Shown here: in pieces, positions 14,285-21,976 of the stretch
Numbering within the stretch: position 1 is the first letter of the stretch
How the letters are laid out: every line of letters starts with the position of its first letter
The notes under the pieces: generated by a model
The model's database searches: none
What the model was told of the DNA's origin: nothing
Seen by the model: the letters and a program-made list of their open reading frames with translations, nothing else
Assembly: GCA_030147325.1 (NCBI GenBank)
Contig: JASLAA010000225.1
Coordinates: 1 to 25,783 of the forward strand
DNA length: 25,783 nt
Reading direction: 5' to 3'
Source: Arthrobacter sp.
Lineage (GTDB): Bacteria; Actinomycetota; Actinomycetes; Actinomycetales; Micrococcaceae
Made by a program: the position numbers and the translations under genes

Positions 14285-15553
14285 TCAGTCCCCGGCGCCC
14301 GCTTCGTGATCCAGGCGGAGCCGGCGCGGGGCGGAACGGTCGTAGCGCAGCCGGACCTCGTGGTAGCGCCAGGCCCAGAAGATCCCGACGGCGGCGGCGA
14401 CGAGGCCGGACGCAGCCGCCACCCCGAGACTCCAGCGGGGGCCGAAGGCATCCGAGACCCAGCCGACGACCGGAGCCCCGAGGGGTGTGCCCCCCAGGAA
14501 GATCGCGAAGTAGAGCGCCATGACACGGCCCCGCATCTCCGGGTCCGTGGTCGTCTGCACATAGGCGTTGGCGCTGGTCATGAGCGTGAGCGCGAACAGG
14601 CCGACGGGCACCAGTGCGAGCCCGAAGAGCCACAGCGAGGGTGCCAGCGCGGCCAGGGCGCAGGAGACCCCGAAGGCCGCCGAGGCCCCGAAGATGAAGC
14701 GCAGGCGCGGTCGGTCCCGCCGAGCCGACAGCAGCGCACCGGCCACGGACCCGACGGCCATCACCGAGGACAGTATCCCGAAGACGCCTGCGTCCTGGCC
14801 GAACTCCGTGCGCGCCATGGCTGCGATGAAGACGGCGAAGTTGAGTCCGAACGTGCCGACGATGAAGATCGCCAGCATCACGATCATGAGGTCGGGGCGC
14901 CCGCGCACGTAGCGGAACCCGGCTCGGATCCGGCCCTTGCCCGGCGCCGAGCGGGGCTGCGGGTTCAGCTCGGAGGTCCGCATGGCGAGCAGCACGTAGA
15001 CCATCGCACCGAAGGTCAGCGCGTTGATCATGAAGACCCAACCGGGCCCGACGCCCGCCGTGAGCAGTCCGGCGGCTGCAGGGCCGATGAGGCGGGCCCC
15101 GTTGAAGGAAGCACTGTTGAGGGCGACGGCATTGGGGAGGTAGTCGTCGCGGACGAGCTCGGAGACGAAGGCCTGGCGCGCCGGGGCGTCGAAGGCCGAG
15201 ACGACGCCGAGTGCAAGGGCGAACGCGTAGACATGCCAGAGGACGGCGACGTCGAGGAGGACCATCAGCCCGAGACCGACGCCCAGGAGCGCCATCGCCA
15301 CCTGCGTGATGGCCAGCAGCTTGCGCCGATCCACCGTGTCCGCGATCAGGCCCGCCCACGGCGCGATGACGAGTTGCGGCCCGAGCTGCAGGGCCATGAC
15401 TATGCCGAGGGCTGAGGCGTTCTGCGGGGTCAGGATGTCGTAGACCAGCCAGTCCTGGGCGGTCCTCTGCATCCAGGTGCCGATGTTGGAGATCAGGGCG
15501 CCGATGAACCAGAGCCTGTAGTTGTGGATCCCGAGCGAGCGGAAGGTGCTCAC
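14285..15553 (-). CDS. MFS transporter (MFS_3/EntS-like drug or siderophore exporter family)
   Basis: The 422-residue membrane protein has about 12 hydrophobic segments. It opens with the MFS_3-type start FRSLGIHNYRLWFIGALISNIGTWMQRTAQDWLV, has the loop 2-3 signature GLIADTVDRRKLL and FDAPARQAFVSELV. The central cytoplasmic loop (about 190-215) and the basic C-terminal tail are normal. The start is a GTG at 15553 with GGGAGGAA eight bases upstream, and it lies 34 bases after the DUF3027 gene in the same direction. Family members export enterobactin, macrolides or other small molecules; substrate here cannot be assigned, and nearby dtxR is too weak a hint to call it a siderophore exporter. Confidence 0.9.
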   Translation of the reverse strand: MSTFRSLGIHNYRLWFIGALISNIGTWMQRTAQDWLVYDILTPQNASALGIVMALQLGPQLVIAPWAGLIADTVDRRKLLAITQVAMALLGVGLGLMVLLDVAVLWHVYAFALALGVVSAFDAPARQAFVSELVRDDYLPNAVALNSASFNGARLIGPAAAGLLTAGVGPGWVFMINALTFGAMVYVLLAMRTSELNPQPRSAPGKGRIRAGFRYVRGRPDLMIVMLAIFIVGTFGLNFAVFIAAMARTEFGQDAGVFGILSSVMAVGSVAGALLSARRDRPRLRFIFGASAAFGVSCALAALAPSLWLFGLALVPVGLFALTLMTSANAYVQTTTDPEMRGRVMALYFAIFLGGTPLGAPVVGWVSDAFGPRWSLGVAAASGLVAAAVGIFWAWRYHEVRLRYDRSAPRRLRLDHEAGAGD

Positions 15554-15587
15554 GGCACGTTCCTCCCGCCCGGGAACCAGGGGTGCA

Positions 15588-16151
15588 TCACTCGGCGTCG
15601 GGCTGCCCGACAGCGTCGTCGATCGAAGCGTCGGTTCCGGCCGGCGCCATCACGTCCTGTCCCGCTCCGCCTTCATCCTGTCCCGGGGCGGCAGGGGCGT
15701 CAGGCGTCTCGTCGGACGATGAGTCCTCGGGCCGCACACGCTCCGACCAGGGCAACCACTCGGGCGCCAGGAGCGACGCCTGGGACGGCAGCAGTCCGAC
15801 CTCGCAGACCGTCACGTCCTTGCTGCGCGCCACCCTGGCGACACTCGCGTACCACTGCCAGCCGCCGTATCCGGGCAGGAACGCCTCGAACCGGTGGGTG
15901 ACGAGCCGCTCGCCCTCGATCGTCGCGGACACGTGCCGCCCGACCTGCGCTTCCGGGGCTACCTCCAGCACACCGGCACGCGCCCGTTCGACGGCGGCTT
16001 CCAGCACGGCATCCGACTTCGGGATGCGTCGCGACGCACGCGGTTTGCGGGGCGTCTCGGGGGTCGGGACTGCTGCTTCGGGATCGACGGTGCCGTCCAC
16101 GGTGTCGGTCGGAGCCGCGCCGTCGGCGGTCTCCAGATTGCTCGCGGTCAT
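15588..16151 (-). CDS. DUF3027 domain-containing protein
   Basis: The 187-residue protein has a disordered acidic/Pro-rich N-terminus (about 1-40), then the DUF3027 core: AVERARAGVLEVAPEAQVG, VTHRFEAFLPGYGGWQW and TVCEVGLLPSQASLLAPEW with LPWSERVRPED. A low-complexity acidic tail follows from about residue 142. It is shorter than the 250-300 residues common in Streptomyces, mainly because little follows the core. No enzyme motif is visible and its function is unknown. It follows the cold-shock gene by nine bases. This pairing is conserved in actinobacteria as I recall, suggesting a shared role in RNA or stress biology. Confidence 0.88.
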   Translation of the reverse strand: MTASNLETADGAAPTDTVDGTVDPEAAVPTPETPRKPRASRRIPKSDAVLEAAVERARAGVLEVAPEAQVGRHVSATIEGERLVTHRFEAFLPGYGGWQWYASVARVARSKDVTVCEVGLLPSQASLLAPEWLPWSERVRPEDSSSDETPDAPAAPGQDEGGAGQDVMAPAGTDASIDDAVGQPDAE

Positions 16152-16160
16152 GATGGAAGC

Positions 16161-16544
16161 CTACGCGTCGAGGTCGTCGGCAACCGCCCTCAGGACGGCT
16201 GCGACCTTCGAGGCGTGACCCTTCTCCGGGTAGCGTCCCTTGCGCAGACCGTTGGACACGTCGTCGAGGAGCTTGATCAGGTCCTCGGTGATGACGGCCA
16301 TGTCATCCGCGCTCTTGCGGGTGGCCTTCGCCACGCTGGGGGCCTGCTCGAGGATCCTCGCCGACAGGGCCTGGAGCCCCCTGCGTCCGTCGGCCACGCC
16401 GAACTCGAGCTTGGTGCCTACCTTGACCTCGCTCACGCCCGCGGGCAGGGCCGAGGCGTGCAGGAACACTTCCTTGCCGTCGTCGGTGGACAGGAAGCCG
16501 AAGCCCTTGTCCACGTCGAACCACTTAACTTTGCCGATGGGCAC
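16161..16544 (-). CDS. Cold-shock domain protein with C-terminal helical extension
   Basis: The 127-residue protein starts with a complete cold-shock domain (about 1-66) that binds single-stranded RNA or DNA. RNP1 is KGFGFLS (13-19) and RNP2 is VFLHAS (26-31). Residues 67-127 form a charged extension with KLLDDVSNGLRKGRYPEKGHASKVAAVL, probably helical, absent from classical 67-residue CspA. The start is GTG at 16544 because PIGKVKWF is the canonical beginning and GAAGAGG lies eight bases upstream; the open frame continues to 17072 but that part is antisense to the next gene. It heads the csp - DUF3027 - MFS operon. Confidence 0.93.
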   Translation of the reverse strand: MPIGKVKWFDVDKGFGFLSTDDGKEVFLHASALPAGVSEVKVGTKLEFGVADGRRGLQALSARILEQAPSVAKATRKSADDMAVITEDLIKLLDDVSNGLRKGRYPEKGHASKVAAVLRAVADDLDA

Positions 16545-16671
16545 GTCGTCTACCTCTTCATTAGCTGTACCCCGCGGTGTGCGCCTGCGGTCCGGGTCCC
16601 TGGTACTCAGGTGCCCGCGGGCACTGCCACCGCCGGGGAATTCTGCGGGTTCTAGGATATCGCTTCTCGGA

Positions 16672-16707
16672 CCGTTCCCCCGCCGTGGTTCTTGTACTCT
16701 GGAACGG
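16672..16707 (+). promoter_or_regulatory. Inverted repeat around a -10-like element before the small membrane gene
   Basis: CCGTTCC (16672-16678) and GGAACGG (16701-16707) form a perfect 7-base inverted repeat with a 22-base spacer. A TACTCT hexamer (TAnnnT form) ends at 16700, nine bases before the ATG at 16710. No clear -35 is seen. It could be an operator for this gene or for the divergent csp operon. Confidence 0.35.
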
Positions 16708-16709
16708 CT

Positions 16710-16994
16710 ATGATCCCTGACGAACCGGCGCCGAGCGCCCCCATCGATCCCGCCCAGGGGCGCCCCGCGGGTGGCGCCGAGGATTCCTCGCGCGGCCGGC
16801 TGGTGGTGATGGTGTTCGCCGTCGCTCTCGCCGCCGTCGGACTTCTGTCGCTCGCCGCCATCCTGCTGACCGCTCTCCTGCAGGGTGCGGTCTGGCCCGG
16901 CTTCGTGGTGGCCACCTACTTCTGTCTGCCGATCGCTTTCCTGCTGATGGTCTCGCTCGTCCTCTGGTCCGTCGTCTCCCGCCGGAGGTCCTGA
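16710..16994 (+). CDS. Small two-helix membrane protein, unknown function
   Basis: The 94-residue product has a Pro/Asp-rich N-terminal region (1-29), transmembrane helices at about 31-57 and 63-89, and a basic RRRS end, giving both termini probably on the cytoplasmic side by the positive-inside rule. The ATG at 16710 is chosen over a TTG at 16692, which has no ribosome site. GGAACG before the ATG is a poor site, so translation may be near-leaderless from the TACTCT element. I do not recognise the family. It is flanked by a divergent cold-shock operon and a downstream helicase-associated gene with its own start signals. Confidence 0.7.
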   Translation: MIPDEPAPSAPIDPAQGRPAGGAEDSSRGRLVVMVFAVALAAVGLLSLAAILLTALLQGAVWPGFVVATYFCLPIAFLLMVSLVLWSVVSRRRS

Positions 16995-17001
16995 CCTCCG
17001 G
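16982..17001 (+). terminator. Hairpin spanning the stop codon of the small membrane gene
   Basis: CCGGAGGT (16982-16989) pairs with ACCTCCGG (16994-17001) around CCTG, and the stop codon (16992-16994) sits in the loop and the base of the 3' arm. No U-tract follows. It may act as a terminator or transcript-end stabiliser separating the small gene from the next one. Confidence 0.5.
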
Positions 17002-17049
17002 TCGGGTGCGGTACGGGCATCAGGACCCGGGCCTGTCGGAGGCGCCGGG

Positions 17050-17062
17050 TAGCCTTGGGGTG
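17050..17062 (+). promoter_or_regulatory. Possible leaderless -10 element for the XPB-partner gene
   Basis: TAGCCT (17050-17055) ends seven bases before the ATG at 17063, the spacing expected when transcription begins at or next to the start codon. GGGG just before the ATG is too close to serve as a ribosome site. No good -35 is visible. Confidence 0.4.
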
Positions 17063-19549
17063 ATGTCCGCAATCCGAGTACTGGCCGAGCAGCTGGCCCG
17101 CCGGAGCGATGACGAACTGCGCCGCCTCCTCTCCGTCCGGCCCGACCTCATCCTTCCCCCGGTGCCCGATTTCGCCGCGCTTGCGGCGAGGGCTTCGACG
17201 CGGGTCAGTCTGCAGCGCGCGCTCGACGCCGTGAACCGGCCCCAACTCCAGGTCCTCGAGGCGGTCGTGGTCCTCAGCGACGAGGGCGGTACGGCAGTCG
17301 ACCTCCACCGCTTGCGTGCCGCCTTCGCGTCTGTCCGGACGGACGCCCTCGAGGCCGTCGTCGTCGAGCTCCGGCTGCGGGCCCTGCTGGTCGATTCCGC
17401 CGACGGGGGCCTGCTGCCTGTCGGCGCACTCGCGGATGCGCTCGGCCCCTACCCCGCCGGCCTCGGGCGACCCTTCCGATCACTCGCCCGGTCCATCCCG
17501 CGCTACGGGCAGGCACTCATCGACGCCGTTCCACTCGTGGGCGCCGGGGGCGACACGGCCTCGATGACGTCCGCCTCCGCCGCGCAGGTCATCGACGGAC
17601 TGGTGGCCGATCCGGCCGCGTGGCGGCGGTTGCTGGAGAGCGCCCCCGACGCCTCCGCCGCACTGCTCACCCGGTTACGCGACACGCCTGTCGGTTCGAC
17701 GCCGGTAGGAGGCGACACCGGGGCCGCTCCGCCCGTGCGCTGGCTGCTGGACCGGTGCCTGCTCGCACCCCTGGACGCGCTTCACGTGGAGCTGCCGCGC
17801 AGTGTGGGCATCGCTCTCCGCGAGCAGGCGATCTTCCCAGGGCTCGCGGTGGACCCACCGATCGAGACCGAGCGGCACACGCGCGCGAGCCTGCGGGACA
17901 ACGCAGCCTTCGGTGCGATCGCCGAGACGCTGCGCCTGATGACCGCCCTCCTCGGCTCGGCCGCCGGCCACCCGGTCGCCACGCTGCGTTCCGGTGGGGT
18001 CGGCGTGCGCGAGCTGCGCCGCGTGCGCGAGGCGCTGGGCAGCACGGACGGTGACGCCGCCTGGTTGCTGGAACTCGCGGCCGCCGTGGGACTCCTGACG
18101 CTGGATCCGGACGACTCGCGCTGGAAGACCTCCCGCCTGGAGTTCTGGGAAGGGCTCGACCGGGACACACAGTGGCGGCTCCTCGTCGAGGGGTGGCTGG
18201 TCATCGACCGGGCTCCGGCGCTGGTCGGATCCCGCCTTCCCGACGGTACGGCGGTCAACGCTCTCGCAGCAGAGGTGTCACGGCCCGATGCGCCGCTGGT
18301 GCGGCGGAGTCTGCTGGAGGTCGCTCGGGAGTTGTCCGATCCGCGGCCGGGCTCCCGCGCGACCGACAGGACCGGGGATGGGACCGGTGGGCGCGACGAC
18401 AGTGCGTCCTCCGTGATGGTCCTCACCGGGCCGGCGGTCCTGGCATTGGCAACCTGGCACCAGCCGCGCCTGCACCGACGGTTCGAGCGCCTGCTGCCCG
18501 GCATGCTCCTCGAGGCGGCGGCCCTGGGACTCACGGGGGGCGGCGCGCTCACCGAGGCCGGCCGACTGGTGGCGGAGGGCCGTTTCGAGGACGCCGCGCT
18601 CGTGGTGCGCGCCGCCCTGCCGGAGCCCGTGTCCCACGTCGTGCTGCAGGCGGACCTCACCGCCGTCGCTCCCGGCTACCTGCAGCCCGAGGTGGCACGG
18701 GGGCTGCTGCGGATGGCGACCCCCGAGGGGCAGGGGCCGGCCACCACCTATCGGTTCTCCGCCGGGTCGGTCCGGTCGGCGCTCGACTCCGGCGAGGACG
18801 CCGCGTCGATACTGGCCTTTCTGGGGAGGCACTCGGCGACAGCGATCCCGCAGGCGCTGCAGTATCTCGTGGAGGACACGGCGTCGCGCTACGGCAGCCT
18901 GCGCGTCGGGCGGGCCGGCAGCTACCTCCGGACCGAGGACGACGCCGTCATCGCCACGGTCCTCGCGGATCCGCGAGCCGCCGTGCTCGGCGTCGTCCAG
19001 ATCGCCCCGACAGTCCTGGTCGCGCCGGCATCTCCGCAGGAACTCACCGTGCTGCTGCGGGAGCTCGGCTTCTCGCCCGCCTCCGACGTCGGAAGCGGCG
19101 GGCTCCGCGTCCACACCGGGGGCAGGGCCGGCGGCGAGACCGCCCGGGGCGATACTGCAGGCGAAGCCGACGCGCCAGGGCAACCCACCCGACTCCCGGC
19201 CGAACAGCTCAGGTCCCGGATGAACCCCTGGTCCGTGGCGGAGTCGGAGATCGCGGCCCAACTCTCCGTCCTGCGCACCGAACACCAGGGGCCCGTGGAG
19301 CAGGCGGCCTCGGACAGCGAGACCCTGCTCGGGTTGGAGACGCTGCGGGCCGCGATCCGGACGCGGAGCCGCATCCGCCTCGGCACCGCGGACAGCGAGG
19401 GGAATCACGTGCGGCAGGAACTCGTTCCACTCTCCGTATCGGGCGGGCGCCTGCGCGTCTTCGACCCCGACAAGCAGGTCGAGCGGGTCGTGTCCGTCCA
19501 CCGCGTCATGGACGTGGAAATCATCGAAGGGAGCCATGCTGATGGTTGA
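17063..19549 (+). CDS. Helicase-associated protein (XPB/Ssl2 N-terminal-domain family)
   Basis: The 828-residue protein has no Walker motifs. It consists of winged-helix-like repeats, beginning LAEQLARRSDDELRRLLSVRPDL and including LQRALDAVNRPQLQVLEAVVVL. The middle part (about residues 530-680) matches the XPB/Ssl2 N-terminal type domain (QADLTAVAPGYLQPEVARGL and YRFSAGSVRSALDSG). The last 70 residues (LETLRAAIRTRSRIRLG to VSVHRVMDVEI) look like a degenerate WYL domain. Start at 17063 fits the family N-terminus; an upstream GTG in frame at 17006 lacks support. The 3' end overlaps the XPB helicase gene, so the two are probably made together and act as partners in DNA repair; this partnership is inferred from conserved adjacency. 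Confidence 0.87.
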   Translation: MSAIRVLAEQLARRSDDELRRLLSVRPDLILPPVPDFAALAARASTRVSLQRALDAVNRPQLQVLEAVVVLSDEGGTAVDLHRLRAAFASVRTDALEAVVVELRLRALLVDSADGGLLPVGALADALGPYPAGLGRPFRSLARSIPRYGQALIDAVPLVGAGGDTASMTSASAAQVIDGLVADPAAWRRLLESAPDASAALLTRLRDTPVGSTPVGGDTGAAPPVRWLLDRCLLAPLDALHVELPRSVGIALREQAIFPGLAVDPPIETERHTRASLRDNAAFGAIAETLRLMTALLGSAAGHPVATLRSGGVGVRELRRVREALGSTDGDAAWLLELAAAVGLLTLDPDDSRWKTSRLEFWEGLDRDTQWRLLVEGWLVIDRAPALVGSRLPDGTAVNALAAEVSRPDAPLVRRSLLEVARELSDPRPGSRATDRTGDGTGGRDDSASSVMVLTGPAVLALATWHQPRLHRRFERLLPGMLLEAAALGLTGGGALTEAGRLVAEGRFEDAALVVRAALPEPVSHVVLQADLTAVAPGYLQPEVARGLLRMATPEGQGPATTYRFSAGSVRSALDSGEDAASILAFLGRHSATAIPQALQYLVEDTASRYGSLRVGRAGSYLRTEDDAVIATVLADPRAAVLGVVQIAPTVLVAPASPQELTVLLRELGFSPASDVGSGGLRVHTGGRAGGETARGDTAGEADAPGQPTRLPAEQLRSRMNPWSVAESEIAAQLSVLRTEHQGPVEQAASDSETLLGLETLRAAIRTRSRIRLGTADSEGNHVRQELVPLSVSGGRLRVFDPDKQVERVVSVHRVMDVEIIEGSHADG

Positions 19550-21200
19550 CGGGCCGCTGATCGTCCAGAGTGACAAGACCATCCTGCTCGAGGTGGACCA
19601 CGAGCAGGCCACCGAGGCGCGTCATGCCATCGCCGCCTTCGCCGAGCTGGAGCGCGCACCCGAACACGTGCACAGCTACCGGCTGACTCCGCTGGGGCTG
19701 TGGAACGCACGGGCAGCCGGTCTCGACGCCGAGCGCGTCCTCGACACGCTGCTCACGTATTCCCGCTTCCCCGTACCGCATGCGCTCCTGATCGACATCG
19801 AGGACACCATGTCCCGGTACGGCAGGCTCCGGTTGGAGAAGGACCCGCAGCACGGGCTGGTCCTGCGCACGTCGGACTACCCCGTCCTGGAGGAGGTCCT
19901 GCACGCCAAGAAGATCGAGCCCCTGCTCGGACCACGGATCGACGGCGAGACCGTCGTCGTGCACTCCTCGCAGCGCGGCCAGCTCAAGCAGTTGCTGCTG
20001 AAGCTCGGGTGGCCGGCGGAGGACTTCGCCGGGTACGTCGACGGCACGCCGCACCCCATCGCGCTGCGCGAGGACGGCTGGGCACTGCGCCCCTACCAGC
20101 AGCTCGCCGTCGAGAACTTCTGGTCGGGCGGCTCGGGCGTGGTCGTGCTGCCCTGCGGTGCCGGGAAGACCCTCGTGGGTGCCGCGGCGATGGCGACGAG
20201 CCAGACCACCACGTTGATCCTCGTCACCAACACGGTGTCCGCGCGGCAGTGGAAGGACGAGCTGCTCAAGCGCACCTCGCTGACGGAGGACGAGATCGGC
20301 GAGTACTCCGGAGCGGTCAAGGAGGTACGGCCTGTCACCATCGCGACGTACCAGGTCCTGACGACGAAGCGCGGCGGGCTGTATCCCCACCTCGAGCTAC
20401 TCGACGCGAACGACTGGGGGCTGATCGTCTATGACGAGGTCCATCTCCTCCCGGCTCCCATCTTCAAGATGACCGCCGACCTCCAGGCACGTCGCAGGCT
20501 GGGACTCACCGCGACCCTCGTGCGCGAGGACGGCCGCGAGGGCGAGGTGTTCTCGCTCATCGGGCCGAAACGGTACGACGCACCGTGGAAGGACATCGAG
20601 GCGCAGGGGTACATCGCACCGGCGGACTGCGTGGAGGTGCGGGTGGACCTCCCCCGGGACGAGCGGGTCGCCTACGCGATGGCCGACGACGGCGACAAGT
20701 ACCGCCTGTGCGCGACCTCCGACACCAAGTCGGAGGTCGTCGAGAAGCTCGTGGCAGCGCACCGGGGCGAGCAACTCCTCGTCATCGGCCAGTACATCGA
20801 CCAGCTCGACGATCTCGCGGCGCGCCTCGACGCCCCCGTGATCAAGGGCGAGACCTCGGTGAAGGAACGGCAGCGGCTCTTCTCGGCCTTCCGGGCCGGG
20901 GAGATCCAGGTCCTCGTGGTGTCCAAGGTGGCCAACTTCTCGATCGACCTGCCGGAAGCGTCCGTCGCGATCCAGGTCTCAGGCTCGTTCGGTTCGCGGC
21001 AGGAGGAGGCGCAGCGCCTCGGACGCCTGCTACGGCCGAAGACCGACGGGCGCGCCGCGCGCTTCTACACCGTCGTCGCGCGCGACACGCTGGACCAGGA
21101 CTTCGCGGCGAAGCGGCAGCGATTCCTCGCCGAGCAGGGCTACGCCTACCGCATCCTCGACTCCTCCGGCGTGGAGGACCTGGAGCCCAGGGACCAGTAG
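19542..21200 (+). CDS. XPB-type DNA repair helicase (SF2)
   Basis: The 552-residue bacterial XPB homolog is a 3'-5' DNA helicase of superfamily 2. It has an N-terminal damage-recognition-like domain (1-170), then motif Q/I with ALRPYQQLAVENF and Walker A LPCGAGKT (203-210). The DEVH box is at 298-301, motif III LGLTATL leads into the XPB-specific RED motif (328-330), and motif VI is QRLGRLLRP (491-499). All are intact. ATG 19542 (MVDGPLIVQSDKT) is preferred: GGGAG is eight bases upstream and relatives start at the same place; ATG 19536 in frame is the alternative. It overlaps the stop of the preceding partner gene. Known bacterial XPBs unwind or anneal DNA; their in vivo role is unsettled. 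Confidence 0.94.
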   Translation: MVDGPLIVQSDKTILLEVDHEQATEARHAIAAFAELERAPEHVHSYRLTPLGLWNARAAGLDAERVLDTLLTYSRFPVPHALLIDIEDTMSRYGRLRLEKDPQHGLVLRTSDYPVLEEVLHAKKIEPLLGPRIDGETVVVHSSQRGQLKQLLLKLGWPAEDFAGYVDGTPHPIALREDGWALRPYQQLAVENFWSGGSGVVVLPCGAGKTLVGAAAMATSQTTTLILVTNTVSARQWKDELLKRTSLTEDEIGEYSGAVKEVRPVTIATYQVLTTKRGGLYPHLELLDANDWGLIVYDEVHLLPAPIFKMTADLQARRRLGLTATLVREDGREGEVFSLIGPKRYDAPWKDIEAQGYIAPADCVEVRVDLPRDERVAYAMADDGDKYRLCATSDTKSEVVEKLVAAHRGEQLLVIGQYIDQLDDLAARLDAPVIKGETSVKERQRLFSAFRAGEIQVLVVSKVANFSIDLPEASVAIQVSGSFGSRQEEAQRLGRLLRPKTDGRAARFYTVVARDTLDQDFAAKRQRFLAEQGYAYRILDSSGVEDLEPRDQ

Positions 21201-21256
21201 GTGCGGGTACAGTCAGTGTCCAGCAAACTCCCAGACGACGTGAGGATACTGGCGGC

Positions 21257-21967
21257 GTGAAGAAAACAGGCCCCGAAGCGAAACTGCTGGTCGTCGACGA
21301 CGAACCGAACATCCGCGAACTCCTCTCGACGTCACTGCGGTTCGCCGGGTTCGAGGTCGTCGCCGCCGCCAACGGGCGGGACGCCCTCGCCGCCGCCGAG
21401 CTCCACAATCCCGATCTCGCCGTGCTCGACGTCATGCTCCCGGACATGGACGGATTCACCGTCACGCGCAGGCTGCGCGCAGCGGGCCGGCACTTCCCCG
21501 TCGTGTTCCTCACTGCTCGCGACGACACCGATGACAAGGTGACAGGGCTGACGGTGGGTGGCGACGACTACGTCACCAAGCCCTTCAGCCTCGACGAGGT
21601 GGTCGCCCGGATCCGCGCGGTCCTGCGCCGGACCCATCCCCTCGAGGACGACGACGCCGTGATCCGTGTGGACGACCTCGAGCTCGATGACGACGCCCAC
21701 GAGGTCAGGCGCGGCGGCGAGGTGATCGACCTCTCCCCCACGGAGTTCAAACTGCTCCGCTACCTGATGATGAACCCGAACCGCGTGCTGTCGAAGGCCC
21801 AGATCCTGGACCACGTGTGGGAGTACGACTTCAACGGGGACGCCTCGATCGTCGAGTCCTACATCTCCTACCTGCGCCGCAAGATCGACCGGACCACCGA
21901 CGCCGTCGCGCTGATCCAGACGAAGCGGGGCGTGGGCTACCTGCTCCGCACCGCTGACAAGCGGTAG
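21257..21967 (+). CDS. OmpR/PhoP-family response regulator
   Basis: The 236-residue regulator has a receiver domain (8-125) with the acidic pair Asp14/Asp15, the phospho-acceptor Asp58 in LAVLDVMLPDMDGF, Thr86 region VVFLTARDD and Lys108 in DDYVTKPFS. A winged-helix DNA-binding domain (about 137-232) follows with LSPTEFKLLRYLMMN, ILDHVWEYDFNGD and RGVGYLLR. It closely resembles mycobacterial PhoP/TcrA in layout, but regulon cannot be inferred. The GTG at 21257 is chosen because it gives the normal short N-terminus; GAGG lies 11 bases upstream. A GATACT hexamer six bases before the start might allow near-leaderless transcription. The kinase gene follows after nine bases. Confidence 0.93.
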   Translation: MKKTGPEAKLLVVDDEPNIRELLSTSLRFAGFEVVAAANGRDALAAAELHNPDLAVLDVMLPDMDGFTVTRRLRAAGRHFPVVFLTARDDTDDKVTGLTVGGDDYVTKPFSLDEVVARIRAVLRRTHPLEDDDAVIRVDDLELDDDAHEVRRGGEVIDLSPTEFKLLRYLMMNPNRVLSKAQILDHVWEYDFNGDASIVESYISYLRRKIDRTTDAVALIQTKRGVGYLLRTADKR

Positions 21968-21976
21968 CGCCGGCCC

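Noticed and set aside
13074..15359. 761-codon minus-strand open frame across serC and the MFS gene
   Set aside because: It is antisense to serC and in the wrong frame for the MFS protein, whose hydrophobic pattern and motifs are in the 14285-15553 frame.
14285..15553. MFS gene as a siderophore exporter under iron control
   Set aside because: The family similarity to EntS is broad, no siderophore biosynthesis gene is present, and the gene belongs to the csp operon with no iron box seen upstream of it.
16545..17072. N-terminal extension of the cold-shock protein
   Set aside because: The open frame continues, but it is antisense to the small membrane gene. Homology and the GAAGAGG site place the start at GTG 16544.
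20585..21256. Upstream extension of the response regulator frame
   Set aside because: It overlaps the XPB helicase in another frame and lacks motifs; the receiver domain begins just after GTG 21257.
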